The translations under genes were made by a program, and so were the position numbers. From the NCBI GenBank assembly GCA_016208545.1, contig JACQXU010000001.1, positions 1 to 21,956 on the forward strand: DNA of 21,956 nucleotides, in the 5' to 3' direction. The notes under the pieces are model-generated. The model did not search any database and was not told the DNA's origin. It was given only the letters and a program-made list of their open reading frames with translations. Shown here piece after piece: positions 14,034-21,074 of the stretch (position 1 is its first letter; every line of letters starts with the position of its first letter). Source of the stretch: Candidatus Uhrbacteria bacterium. Lineage in GTDB: Bacteria; Patescibacteriota; Patescibacteriia; UBA9934; GWF2-40-263.

Positions 14034-15093
14034 ATTCCTTCAGCTCTTTCTTAAACCTCTCTCTTCCAAACTGATCCGCGTGCTGTTTGATTTTGTGTGG
14101 ATCGAATTTATTTGCGTCAAATCGAATCAAATGATCCGCAAGTTCTTCCCATGTTTGAGTTTCGATAAATTCACCAGTCACTCCTTCGACAACTGTTTCA
14201 ACAGCTCCGCCTTTTTTGTACGCGATCACAGGCCTTCCGCTTGCCATTGATTCAACAGGTGTTATTCCAAAATCTTCTTCTTGAGGATGAATAAATGCCA
14301 GAGCGTCTGCATAAAGATCATGTAAATCATCGTCTGAAATTTTACCGAGAAAATTGACATTGAATTTTGCTTGTTTACGCAAATCTGCTTCAACAGGTCC
14401 GGATCCGAAAATTTTAAGTGGAATTCCTGTTTTGTTGCACGCATCAATCACCAGATCAAATCGTTTATACGCGACAAGTCTTCCGCCAGTTAGAAAATAA
14501 GTTTTAGGTCTAGGTGAAATGTGGAAACGATGTGTATCAACCGGAGGAAAAATCACATGCGCGTTTTTTCGATAATATTTATTGATTCGTCCGCGAACAG
14601 TTTGTGAATTTGCTACAAAATAATCAACACGATCGGCCGCTTGTTTGTCCCACATTCGCAGACGTGAAAGAACTGGCGGGAGAATTGATTTTATAAATCG
14701 CGGTACGTGTAACTCTTCAATATAACTGTTTGTATCACTCCAGAGATATCGAGTTGGAGTGTGGCAATAACAGATATGAGTTGTGTTTGGGTGTGTGAGC
14801 ACTCCTTTTGCAAACGCACTCGTTGAGGAGACGACAACATCGAAGTCAGACAAATCATGATGTTCTGTCGCGGTTGGCATTAGCATTATGTACCACTGAT
14901 ATTTTTTTAGTGCGAGCGGCATTTTTTGCAAAAAGGATGTTCGAATATCGCGATTTGCCAAATGTGGAAATTTTTGTGGATCAAAAAATAGGGCGAATGT
15001 TGGAGCATCCGGCCAGATTTCCTGCATAACGGCGAGCACTTTTTCCGCTCCGCCGTCTTGGATGAAATAGTCGTGAACCAAAGCGATTTTCAT
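13987..15093 (-). CDS. GT4-family glycosyltransferase (WbaZ-like)
   Basis: 368 aa. It opens MKIALVHDYFIQDGGAEKVLAVM, characteristic of WbaZ-like mannosyl/rhamnosyltransferase relatives, with YCHTPTRYLWSDTNSYIEEL in the N-terminal half. The donor domain has YFLTGGRLVAYKRFDLVIDAC, IFGSGPVEADLR and PQEEDFGITPVESMASGRPVIAYKKGG, with the expected acidic pair. The end, VECQMSNDECQINV, is translated from the family A repeat and is probably not part of the fold; the native end would be about KEYVE. ATG 15093 has no Shine-Dalgarno, and a possible promoter with almost no leader precedes it. It is the first of three consecutive glycosyltransferases after the membrane transferase. Confidence 0.9.
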   Translation of the reverse strand: MKIALVHDYFIQDGGAEKVLAVMQEIWPDAPTFALFFDPQKFPHLANRDIRTSFLQKMPLALKKYQWYIMLMPTATEHHDLSDFDVVVSSTSAFAKGVLTHPNTTHICYCHTPTRYLWSDTNSYIEELHVPRFIKSILPPVLSRLRMWDKQAADRVDYFVANSQTVRGRINKYYRKNAHVIFPPVDTHRFHISPRPKTYFLTGGRLVAYKRFDLVIDACNKTGIPLKIFGSGPVEADLRKQAKFNVNFLGKISDDDLHDLYADALAFIHPQEEDFGITPVESMASGRPVIAYKKGGAVETVVEGVTGEFIETQTWEELADHLIRFDANKFDPHKIKQHADQFGRERFKKELKEYVECQMSNDECQINV

Positions 15094-15099
15094 GCCACG

Positions 15100-15128
15100 A
15101 TCCTATCAATGATTCTGGGTTTTGACAA
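15100..15128 (-). promoter_or_regulatory. Possible promoter giving a leaderless mRNA for the GT4 gene at 15093
   Basis: On the minus strand, TTGTCA (15128-15123) and TAGGAT (15105-15100) are separated by 17 nt. The expected start point, about 7 nt on, coincides with the ATG at 15093. Boxes are imperfect. Confidence 0.3.
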
Positions 15129-15162
15129 AAATGCGGTCAAGAACAGAGTATAAATACGATCG

Positions 15163-16575
15163 TCAGTACGCGCCTTTTCTGAAAATCACAACAAACGGTG
15201 TTTTGAGTAAAATGTAAAAATCAAGCCACGGATTCCAATGTTCAATATAATAAGTATCGAGTCGCACTTCATCTTCAAAATCAAGATCAGCTCTACCAGA
15301 GATTTGCGCCATGCCGGTTATGCCTGGTTTTATAGTGTGAACTTTTTTGTGTTCTGGACGATACTTTTCAACTTCTTCTGGCAAATGCGGACGCGGTCCA
15401 ACAAGCGACATTTTACCAAAAAGCACAAGAAAAAATTCCGGAAGTTCGTCAACTGAATATTTGCGAATGAACTGACCAACGTTTGTGATCCGAGGATCGT
15501 TTTTTATTTTGACAAGCGGCGTGCCTTTTCGCGTGTCTTTGTCAGCGAGCTCTTTGTAGCGCATTTGGTGCGTGTTTGGAATCATTGAACGAAATTTGAA
15601 ATACCGAAATGGTTTTCCATCTTGGCCAATACGCATTGACGGCATGTTTTTATCAATTTTTGAAAATAAGATTGGTCCGCGAGAATCGAATTTGATCGCG
15701 ATCGCTGTCAAAAACATTATTGGCGAAGTTATAAGAATTAAAACAAGCGCGCCAACAATATCAAACAGCCGTTTGTAAATTGCTCCCCATCCGTCGAGTG
15801 GAGTTTTTTGAACTTCAATCACAGGAATGCCTGCGTATGTGTGATTGATTGATCTTCCAACAGCTGTTGCAAAAAGATCAGCTGAATATCTAAATCCCAA
15901 ATGTTCACTGTCAGTTAGCGCGATCAGTTTCCATGTTGTTTCGCGGTCAGCTTGAGGATCAGCCAAAGCAACTTCGTCGATTTTGTCGTTGTGTTTTAAT
16001 TTTTGAATTCGTTTTGCAATTTCATCATCAAATGTTTTAAATTGTTCAATAACTTGAAAACCTAGGCGCGATTTATTTCCAAATTCTGAAATAAGCGAAC
16101 TAGCGGTTGGATTATCACCAATCACGACAATGCGATGTACTCCTATTCCAAGTTTAAGAAGTGAGCGTTGCAGACCGCGAATAACAAGACGTGAAAGCGC
16201 GACAAAAAAAATAGCGAGGACCCAAGCGGCAAGTGCGATAAAACGTGATTCAAAAAGCGTTCGAGAAAAAAACGTTACAGCAAAAATAAGAGCCATTGCA
16301 GATGAACTTGCAAACATAATTCGCGTTAGTTCAGATGCGATTGCAACACGATGAGTTGAATACAAACCAGCGACGGAAAATACAAGTATCCAAACACACG
16401 TGATTGGAAAGACAATCGAAAGATATGTTTCAAGACGCAGATCAAAAATAACAGGACGAATTGAAGTAAAGTATGGATGAAAACGAAGATAAAACGCGCC
16501 AATTGCCGCGGCAAGAAGCGAAAGAAGATCAATTGGAACAAGTGAAAGTGTGAAAATGAGTTCGGAGCGTTTCAT
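15163..16575 (-). CDS. Polyprenyl-phosphate sugar-phosphate transferase (WbaP/WcaJ type)
   Basis: 470 aa. Enzymes of this family move a sugar-1-phosphate from a nucleotide sugar to undecaprenyl phosphate, the first step of capsule or exopolysaccharide repeat-unit assembly. The N-terminal half has four membrane segments (about 8-28, 48-72, 82-104, 110-130) and a nucleotide-binding-like domain with HRIVVIGDNPTASSLI. The C-terminal bacterial sugar-transferase domain is complete: KRLFDIVGALVLILITSPIMF re-entrant helix, GPILFSK, FKFRSM, RITNVGQFIRKYSVDELPEF, LVGPRPHLPEEVEKY and KPGITGMAQISGR. The DE pair in SVDELPEF and the LVGPRP motif are the conserved catalytic elements. It heads the glycosyltransferase cluster, 69 nt before the next gene. 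The start ATG lacks a Shine-Dalgarno, and a family A repeat arm lies 9 nt upstream. Confidence 0.93.
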   Translation of the reverse strand: MKRSELIFTLSLVPIDLLSLLAAAIGAFYLRFHPYFTSIRPVIFDLRLETYLSIVFPITCVWILVFSVAGLYSTHRVAIASELTRIMFASSSAMALIFAVTFFSRTLFESRFIALAAWVLAIFFVALSRLVIRGLQRSLLKLGIGVHRIVVIGDNPTASSLISEFGNKSRLGFQVIEQFKTFDDEIAKRIQKLKHNDKIDEVALADPQADRETTWKLIALTDSEHLGFRYSADLFATAVGRSINHTYAGIPVIEVQKTPLDGWGAIYKRLFDIVGALVLILITSPIMFLTAIAIKFDSRGPILFSKIDKNMPSMRIGQDGKPFRYFKFRSMIPNTHQMRYKELADKDTRKGTPLVKIKNDPRITNVGQFIRKYSVDELPEFFLVLFGKMSLVGPRPHLPEEVEKYRPEHKKVHTIKPGITGMAQISGRADLDFEDEVRLDTYYIEHWNPWLDFYILLKTPFVVIFRKGAY

Positions 16576-16583
16576 AGGATGGA

Positions 16584-16650
16584 AAATGACTAATGACTAA
16601 TGTCAAATGGCCAATGAATGTTAAATGACCAATGTCAAATATCGGCTAAT
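16584..16650. repeat. Family A heptamer arm, left of the S23 gene
   Basis: Units TGACTAA, TGACTAA, TGTCAAA, TGGCCAA and TGACCAA, ending just before the S23 stop codon. It is the inverted counterpart of the arm at 17011-17055. Confidence 0.75.
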
Positions 16651-16652
16651 TT

Positions 16653-17000
16653 TCAACTCGAATTAATGATAGCAGAAAAAATCAATACAAGCTCTTGGGC
16701 TTCGTTTGATAATAGTGTGGCTTTTTCTTTACATTTTTGGTTTTGTTTCATGACCATTCTAAGCCAATGTTTGGTTTCTTTAGCTTCTTTTTTACAAATT
16801 GCTATTTTGTGCATGAAATCACGTTTTGTTGAAGCACTGTCTGCTTCCATATAGTTTGCGCCGATACTTGTTCCAGAACGAATCAATTGAGATTTTAGTA
16901 TCCTGTTTGCAATAGTGTCAGGAATGAAGTTTGAGAAATCAAGTATGGCTTCGCCGAATTGAGCTGTTCTTTCCTCTAGGTTGTAAATTTTGTTTGACAC
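16653..17000 (-). CDS. Four-helix-bundle (S23/23S rRNA intervening-sequence) protein
   Basis: 115 aa. It matches the family first described from open reading frames in 23S rRNA intervening sequences, related to the Avd accessory protein of diversity-generating retroelements. Seen here: LEERTAQFGEAILDFSNFIP, then NRILKSQLIRSGTSIGANYMEADSAST, which is the family signature, then KRDFMHKIAICKKEAKETKHWLRMV and a last helix. Size is typical. The start is GTG 17000, with no Shine-Dalgarno. The gene lies between two inverted heptamer-repeat arms whose fused, gene-less forms occur at 4455-4558 and 13918-14033. There is no rRNA gene nearby. Biochemical function is unknown; nucleic-acid binding as an oligomer is proposed for relatives. 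Confidence 0.9.
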   Translation of the reverse strand: MSNKIYNLEERTAQFGEAILDFSNFIPDTIANRILKSQLIRSGTSIGANYMEADSASTKRDFMHKIAICKKEAKETKHWLRMVMKQNQKCKEKATLLSNEAQELVLIFSAIINSS

Positions 17001-17010
17001 AGTTTTTTAG

Positions 17011-17055
17011 ATTTGACATTAGACATTCATTAGTCATTTGTCATTTGAAATTACA
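17011..17055. repeat. Family A heptamer arm, right of the S23 gene
   Basis: Begins ATTTGACATTAGACATTC and continues TTAGTCATTTGTCATTTG, the reverse-complement orientation of the arm at 16584-16650. Together they would place the S23 gene in the loop of one large palindrome. Confidence 0.75.
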
Positions 17056-17074
17056 CATTATCTTTTCTTATCTT

Positions 17075-17109
17075 ATCAAAAAATCCCGCGTTGCGCGAGA
17101 TTTTTTGAT
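17075..17109 (-). terminator. Intrinsic terminator of the RNase P RNA gene
   Basis: On the minus strand ATCAAAAAATCTCGCG pairs with CGCGGGATTTTTTGAT across loop CAA, with a single G-U. The 3' arm carries six T. It begins directly after the P1 helix of the RNA. The symmetrical A/T arms could also stop transcription from the other side. Confidence 0.85.
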
Positions 17110-17141
17110 GTTCCAGGAGATGTCTATAAGCCGAATTTTGT

Positions 17142-17229
17142 ACAAACAGAGGTCGGAGGTCGGAAGTAGGATGTCAGAAATTATTTTTGATTTATTTTTT
17201 CCGACTTCTGATTTCTGACCTCTGTTCGT
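17142..17229. repeat. Heptamer hairpin, family C, in RNase P RNA (P19 position)
   Basis: On the plus strand, units GAGGTCG, GAGGTCG, GAAGTAG and GATGTCA, then an A/T-rich loop, then the complementary CCGACTTCTGATTTCTGACC arm. The base is closed by ACAAACAGAG against CTCTGTTCGT. Confidence 0.8.
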
Positions 17230-17488
17230 AGTGATCATCTATCTAGCCCGACCATTGCTGGCCGGATCAAGACCGGCAAAACCGGTCAATAGCGAGCTAC
17301 CAAATTTGCTCTTTCACCAGACAACGCCGTCGCTCCTTGCGGAGCTGTGGCGGGTCCCGCCCGTAGCTCATAAATTTTATGAGCGGAGGCGGGAAAGGGT
17401 TTTCCGCGTCACCATGTCACCATGGGACGAGTTACGTAGCGTCTGTGAGAACCCCCAACAGACACATCGTATCACTTTTCACATTTTA

Positions 17489-17579
17489 GGAAGTAGCAGG
17501 TAGCAAGTAGCAGGTAGCAAGTATTTTCGCTTTTCGAAAAACGTGAATACTTACTACTTACTACTTGCTACTTACTACC
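17489..17579. repeat. Heptamer hairpin, family B, in RNase P RNA (P12 position)
   Basis: On the plus strand, GTAGCAG, GTAGCAA, GTAGCAG, GTAGCAA, a loop with TTTTCGAAAA, then ACTTACT/ACTTGCT units on the return arm. Same family as the intergenic copy at 20709-20788. Confidence 0.85.
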
Positions 17580-17786
17580 ACCCTAGTATAGTCTCTGTGG
17601 CATCACCGCCGCCATGATAAATCATTTTGGCGGGATCCCGCCAAAGGCGGGACTTTCCCTAGGTTTTGATTCAGAAATCATGGAACAGATTTCTCCAATT
17701 CCGCGACTCCCGATTCTTATGCCTGGTCGCCGTTAGCGACTTTCTTTTTCTCTGCCAAAGGCAGAGGGTGTTCGGACTTTCCTCTA

Positions 17787-17859
17787 CGAACAGAAGTCGG
17801 AGATCAGAGGTAGGAGGTCGGATTTGACTTCTGACATCTGACATCTGACTTCCGTTCGT
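17787..17859. repeat. Heptamer hairpin, family C, in RNase P RNA (P3 position)
   Basis: CGAACAGAAGTCGGAGATC on one arm; GACTTCT, GACATCT, GACATCT and GACTTCC units on the other. CGAAC/GTTCG closes the base. It occupies the place of the P3 hairpin, just before the conserved GAGGAAAGTCC. Confidence 0.8.
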
Positions 17860-17890
17860 AGCGATCACCCAACATTCCTGGAACGGTACA

Positions 17891-17918
17891 ATGATATCAA
17901 AATGTGCTGATTTGTCAA
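17891..17918 (-). promoter_or_regulatory. rnpB promoter overlapping the trpS stop codon
   Basis: On the minus strand, TTGACA (17918-17913), 16 nt, TATCAT (17896-17891), then 6 nt to 17884, the first base of P1. The fit of spacing to the RNA 5' end is strong support. Confidence 0.8.
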
Positions 17919-18898
17919 TAGACGCCGATTTTATTTCGTACATCTTTCATTTTTTGTTCAGCCAATATCTGCGCCTTTTTTGCGCCTTGATCCAGAATGT
18001 TTTTCAATTCAGTTTCATCTGACAAATAAGTTTTGATTTTATTTTGTAGCGGTTTTAGGAAATCGTTTAGATGCCTTGCCAGGTCTTCTTTAAATTCTTT
18101 GTAACCTTTGCCTTCATACGATTCTTCAATCTGTTTATTTGTTTTTCCAGCGACAAGTGAATAAATAGTGATGAGATTTGCCAGCCCTTTTCGTTTTTCA
18201 TCATAAACAATCGTGCCTTGCGAATCAGTGACAGCGCTTTTTATTTTTTTCTCGACCGTTTTTTCGTCGTCCATTATAGAAATATAATTTTTTTCACTCT
18301 TTACTGATTTTGACATTTTAACTTCTGGATCATCGAGTCCCATTATTCTCGCGCCTTCTTTTCTGATTTGCGGTTTTGGAATAATAAATGTTTCTCCAAA
18401 CCGTTTGTTAAAACGTTCTGCCAGATCTCGCGCGAGTTCAACATGTTGTTTTTGATCTTCGCCAACAGGAACGATTTCTGTTCCATACAATAAAATGTCT
18501 GCGGCCATAAGCACTGGATAATCAAATAAACCAACAGTTACAGCTTCGCCTTTTCCGCGCGCTTTATCTTTGAACTGCGTCATTCGTTCAAGTTCTCCCA
18601 TGTGCGCAATGCAATTTAGAATCCAAGCAAGTTCAGTGTGTTGTGGCACGTGCGATTGTTGGAACAGAAGTGTTTTTTCAGGATCAACTCCAGCCGCTAG
18701 ATACGTTGCTGTTGCGAACAGGATATTTTCTCGGAGTTTGTTTGGATCTTGTGGAACAGTTATTGCGTGATAATCAACAACAAATAAAAAATTTGTGTTG
18801 CCGGAATTTTGTAATTTAACAAACGGCTCGATCGCGCCGAAATAATTTCCGATGTGAAGAATCCCAGAAGGTTGAAGAGCTGTGAGGACTTTGGACAT
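17915..18898 (-). CDS. trpS: Tryptophanyl-tRNA synthetase
   Basis: 327 aa from ATG 18898; an in-frame TTG at 18913 would overlap the RNase J stop. It charges tRNA-Trp with tryptophan in the cytoplasm. Class I motifs are present: HIGNY (15-19, the HIGH equivalent) after the TALQPSG opening, and KMSKS (194-198). Between them are FDYPVLMAADILLYGTEIVPVGEDQKQH and RIMGLDDP, both characteristic of TrpS. Length is typical of a bacterial TrpS. It follows the RNase J stop by 4 nt, so the two are almost certainly one transcript. Its final codons contain the -35 box of rnpB. No leader-peptide or T-box signal is seen, and the start has only a weak GAAG upstream. Confidence 0.95.
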   Translation of the reverse strand: MSKVLTALQPSGILHIGNYFGAIEPFVKLQNSGNTNFLFVVDYHAITVPQDPNKLRENILFATATYLAAGVDPEKTLLFQQSHVPQHTELAWILNCIAHMGELERMTQFKDKARGKGEAVTVGLFDYPVLMAADILLYGTEIVPVGEDQKQHVELARDLAERFNKRFGETFIIPKPQIRKEGARIMGLDDPEVKMSKSVKSEKNYISIMDDEKTVEKKIKSAVTDSQGTIVYDEKRKGLANLITIYSLVAGKTNKQIEESYEGKGYKEFKEDLARHLNDFLKPLQNKIKTYLSDETELKNILDQGAKKAQILAEQKMKDVRNKIGVY

Positions 18899-18902
18899 AT
18901 AT

Positions 18903-20699
18903 TTATACTTCAAGAATAACCGGTAAAATCATTGGTCTGCGTTCGATTTTTTTGTAAAAGAACGCGCCGAGTTTTTCGCGTATTTGTTCGCGAGTATATT
19001 TCGGATCTGCTTCTGATTTTGGATCTTTATCTGCCATTGCTTTTCTGACTTCGTTTCGTGTTTCTTCAATCAGCTCTCTGTGTTCTTTCATGAAGATGAA
19101 GCCGCGGCTAATGATGTCAGGACTTCCGATTAAAGCTCCTGTTTTTTTGTCAATCTGAACAATAATCACGACCATTCCGTCTTCAGCTAAAACTTTTCGA
19201 TCGCGAAGAACGACCTGTGAAACGTCTCCGACGCCAAGTCCGTCAACAAAAACATAATCTGTCAGGATTTTTTCTTTTGTTAGCAAGCCAGCGTCTTTTG
19301 AAAATTCCATCACCTGTCCGTTGTCAACGACAAAAACATGATTTTCATCCCAGCCCATTGAATACGCGACCTCCGCGTTTTCTCGAAGTAGAAAATGATT
19401 TCCTTCGATTGGAACATAATACTTTGGTTTGAAAAGAGCCAGCATTAGTTTTATATCTTCTTTTTTTGCGTGGCCTCCAGCATGAACGTCCATCATTTGA
19501 TAATTTATGACTTTAGCGCCTTTGCGATAAAGCGTGTCCATGAGTCTTTGCACAGACGCTTCATTTCCAGGAATCACAGAACTTGAAAATATCACTGTAT
19601 CAGTTTTGCGAATTCGCACGATTCTGTGTTCATTGTTTGCGATTCGGTTTAGTGCGGCATTCTTTTCACCCTGCGCGCCAGTGCAAATGAGAACGATTTT
19701 GTCGTCCGGATAACTGTCCATTTGTTCTGGTTTGATAAGTGTTGATTGTGAACATTTTATGAATCCGAGTTCTTTTGCGATTTCAACGTTTGTGCGCATT
19801 GAGTAACCATCTATCGCGACTTTTTTTCCAAGTTTTTCAGATGATTCAATGATTTGTTTTACGCGCGAGAGAAGGGAAGCGAATGTTCCGACAATAAGGC
19901 GGCCGCTTGATTTTTCGTTTATGTATTCAAGTTCTTCGCCGATCACTTTTTCACTGACTTGATGTCCTGGCCTGTTTGCGTTTGTTGAGTCGCCCATAAG
20001 GCACATTACGCCGCTTTTTCCGATTAGTGCGATTTTTTGAAAGTCAGCGTGCTCTGCTCCGGCTGGATGGAAGTCGAATTTCCAATCTCCAGTGTGGCAA
20101 ACAACGCCGACCGGAGTTTCAATCACAATTCCTACCGAGTCAGGAATGTTGTGGTTGATATGAAAAAATGAAACAGTGAATGAGCCAAGTTTCAAAACAT
20201 CATCAACTTTTGTAACTTTCACATCAAGTTTTCGAGTGTGAAAATCTTCTTGACGTCGTTTGATAATTGCCGCGGAAACAGGAAGAGCGTAAATCGGCGG
20301 ATTGCCGATGTTTGGAACTGTGTGAGGAATTGCGCCGATGTGGTCGTAGTGGCCGTGGGTGATAATGACGCCGCGAACGTTTTTTTCTTTTCCTTTGATG
20401 TAACTCATGTTTGGGATGATGTAATCAACGCCAGGCATGTCCTCTTCTGGAAATTGGAGTCCCATGTCAATTAGAATGATATCATTTTTGTATTCAAGCA
20501 GTGTGCAATTGCGGCCGACTTCTTCACAGCCGCCAAGAACGATAACGCGAAGATTTTCATCGCTTGATGTTCTAAGCGTGTGAACTTGAGGTTGTTTTGA
20601 AGGCTGTTTGGCGCGAAACACGCGCCCTTTGAAGCGATTCTGGCCGCGCGGATTGCGCCCGCCAGAGTTGCGAGTTGTTGTTGGATGTTTTGGGGACAT
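18903..20699 (-). CDS. rnj: Ribonuclease J
   Basis: 598 aa. RNase J is a metallo-beta-lactamase/beta-CASP nuclease with 5'-to-3' exonuclease and endonuclease activity in mRNA turnover and rRNA maturation. The zinc motif THGHYDHIG (HGHYDH at 115-120), CHTGDWKFD (H202, D205) and MGDSTNANRPG mark the lactamase part. ICTGAQGEKNAALNRIA and SSVIPGNE fall in the beta-CASP part, and HAGGHAKKEDIKLML carries the last metal ligand region. The C-terminal RNase J domain follows (IISRGFIFMKE). A basic, Gly/Asn/Arg-rich extension (about 1-45) precedes the catalytic core and may bind RNA. It heads the rnj-trpS unit. ATG 20699 has no Shine-Dalgarno, and a family B repeat hairpin begins 9 nt upstream. Confidence 0.95.
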   Translation of the reverse strand: MSPKHPTTTRNSGGRNPRGQNRFKGRVFRAKQPSKQPQVHTLRTSSDENLRVIVLGGCEEVGRNCTLLEYKNDIILIDMGLQFPEEDMPGVDYIIPNMSYIKGKEKNVRGVIITHGHYDHIGAIPHTVPNIGNPPIYALPVSAAIIKRRQEDFHTRKLDVKVTKVDDVLKLGSFTVSFFHINHNIPDSVGIVIETPVGVVCHTGDWKFDFHPAGAEHADFQKIALIGKSGVMCLMGDSTNANRPGHQVSEKVIGEELEYINEKSSGRLIVGTFASLLSRVKQIIESSEKLGKKVAIDGYSMRTNVEIAKELGFIKCSQSTLIKPEQMDSYPDDKIVLICTGAQGEKNAALNRIANNEHRIVRIRKTDTVIFSSSVIPGNEASVQRLMDTLYRKGAKVINYQMMDVHAGGHAKKEDIKLMLALFKPKYYVPIEGNHFLLRENAEVAYSMGWDENHVFVVDNGQVMEFSKDAGLLTKEKILTDYVFVDGLGVGDVSQVVLRDRKVLAEDGMVVIIVQIDKKTGALIGSPDIISRGFIFMKEHRELIEETRNEVRKAMADKDPKSEADPKYTREQIREKLGAFFYKKIERRPMILPVILEV

Positions 20700-20708
20700 A
20701 TGGTTAAA

Positions 20709-20788
20709 AGTAGTAGGTAGTAGGTAGTAGGTAGTAAGTATATTAAAAGCGAGTATACTTAATACTTGCTACTTACTACCTGCTACTA
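20709..20788. repeat. Heptamer hairpin, family B, upstream of rnj
   Basis: GTAGTAG units (three, then GTAGTAA) form one arm; ACTTGCT, ACTTACT and ACCTGCT units form the other, around a central AGCGAGTATACTT. Same family as the insertion in the P12 arm of RNase P RNA. Between it and the tRNA region (20789-20874) I see only a weak minus-strand TACAAT (20801-20796) that could be a -10 box for rnj, and two copies of CACGTTGTG. Confidence 0.8.
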
Positions 20789-20895
20789 TTTTTCAATTGT
20801 AAAGAACAAACGAAATAAACAAGACATGATCTTTTTGAGTAACACGTTGTGTGTAACCGGAAAAGAGCACGTTGTGCCGAAGGGGAGACTCGAAC

Positions 20896-21074
20896 GGCGA
20901 GGAAAGTGAGTGCAGTTATCAAACAGGTTTGATAACTGCCGAGCGACGCAGCCGTCCTGCTTAAAAAAATGGTGGGCGAGGAGGGATTTGAACCCTCATG
21001 AGCGTAAGCCCACTACGCCCTGAACGTAGCGCGTCTGCCATTTCGCCACTCGCCCAGCATTTTTTTAAGCAACA
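20896..21074 (-). mobile_element. 179-nt insertion carrying a complete tRNA-Leu
   Basis: It lies between positions equivalent to G52 and G53 of the host tRNA-Leu. Contents in transcript order: a 14-nt arm TGCTTAAAAAAATG (21071-21058), tRNA-Leu(CAG), the perfect complement of that arm (20971-20958), then a hairpin closed by ACGGC/GCCGT (20955-20951 with 20898-20894) with a 13-bp perfect inner stem GCAGTTATCAAAC/GTTTGATAACTGC around 2 nt (20939-20912). About 90 nt remain outside the tRNA, too little for a known self-splicing intron. Calling it mobile is inference from its position. Confidence 0.5.
20970..21055 (-). tRNA. tRNA-Leu(CAG), 3' CCA encoded
   Basis: A complete class II cloverleaf: acceptor GGGCGAG/CTCGCCC, anticodon stem CTACG/CGTAG with loop TTCAGGG (anticodon CAG), a long variable arm, T stem GAGGG/CCCTC around TTCAAAT, discriminator A and encoded CCA. 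It is immediately bracketed by a 14-bp inverted repeat, so its acceptor stem can be extended in the precursor. It sits inside another tRNA-Leu gene of the same anticodon but differs widely from it in sequence. Confidence 0.95.

Larger units (their letters stand above)
17110..17884 (-). ncRNA. rnpB: RNase P RNA, enlarged by repeat hairpins in three peripheral helices
   Basis: The catalytic RNA that trims tRNA 5' ends. P1 is GTTCCAGGA (17884-17876) with TCCTGGAAC (17118-17110). The universal P4-side signature AGAGGAAAGTCCGAAC lies at about 17786-17771, a CCACAGAGA segment (17602-17594) precedes the P12 arm, GGCTAGATAGATGATCAC is near the 3' end, and CGGCTTATAG closes the conserved core. At about 775 nt it is roughly twice the usual bacterial length. 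The excess sits in three hairpins at the positions of P3 (17787-17859), P12 (17489-17579) and probably P19 (17142-17229), each made of tandem 7-nt units. Core signatures are intact, so it is probably functional. It has its own promoter within the trpS end and its own terminator. The helix names rest on position relative to the conserved segments, not on a computed alignment. Confidence 0.93.

Noticed and set aside
17231..17503. Plus-strand reading frame across the RNase P RNA
   Set aside because: The region is structural RNA on the minus strand; the frame has no start signal.
17489..17579. CRISPR array made of the regularly spaced repeats
   Set aside because: Units are 7 nt and contiguous without spacers, form a hairpin, and no cas gene is present.
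20896..21074. Group I or group II self-splicing intron in tRNA-Leu
   Set aside because: Only about 90 nt remain outside the inner tRNA, no group I core (P, Q, R, S) or group II domain V is visible, and the site is the T stem rather than the anticodon loop.
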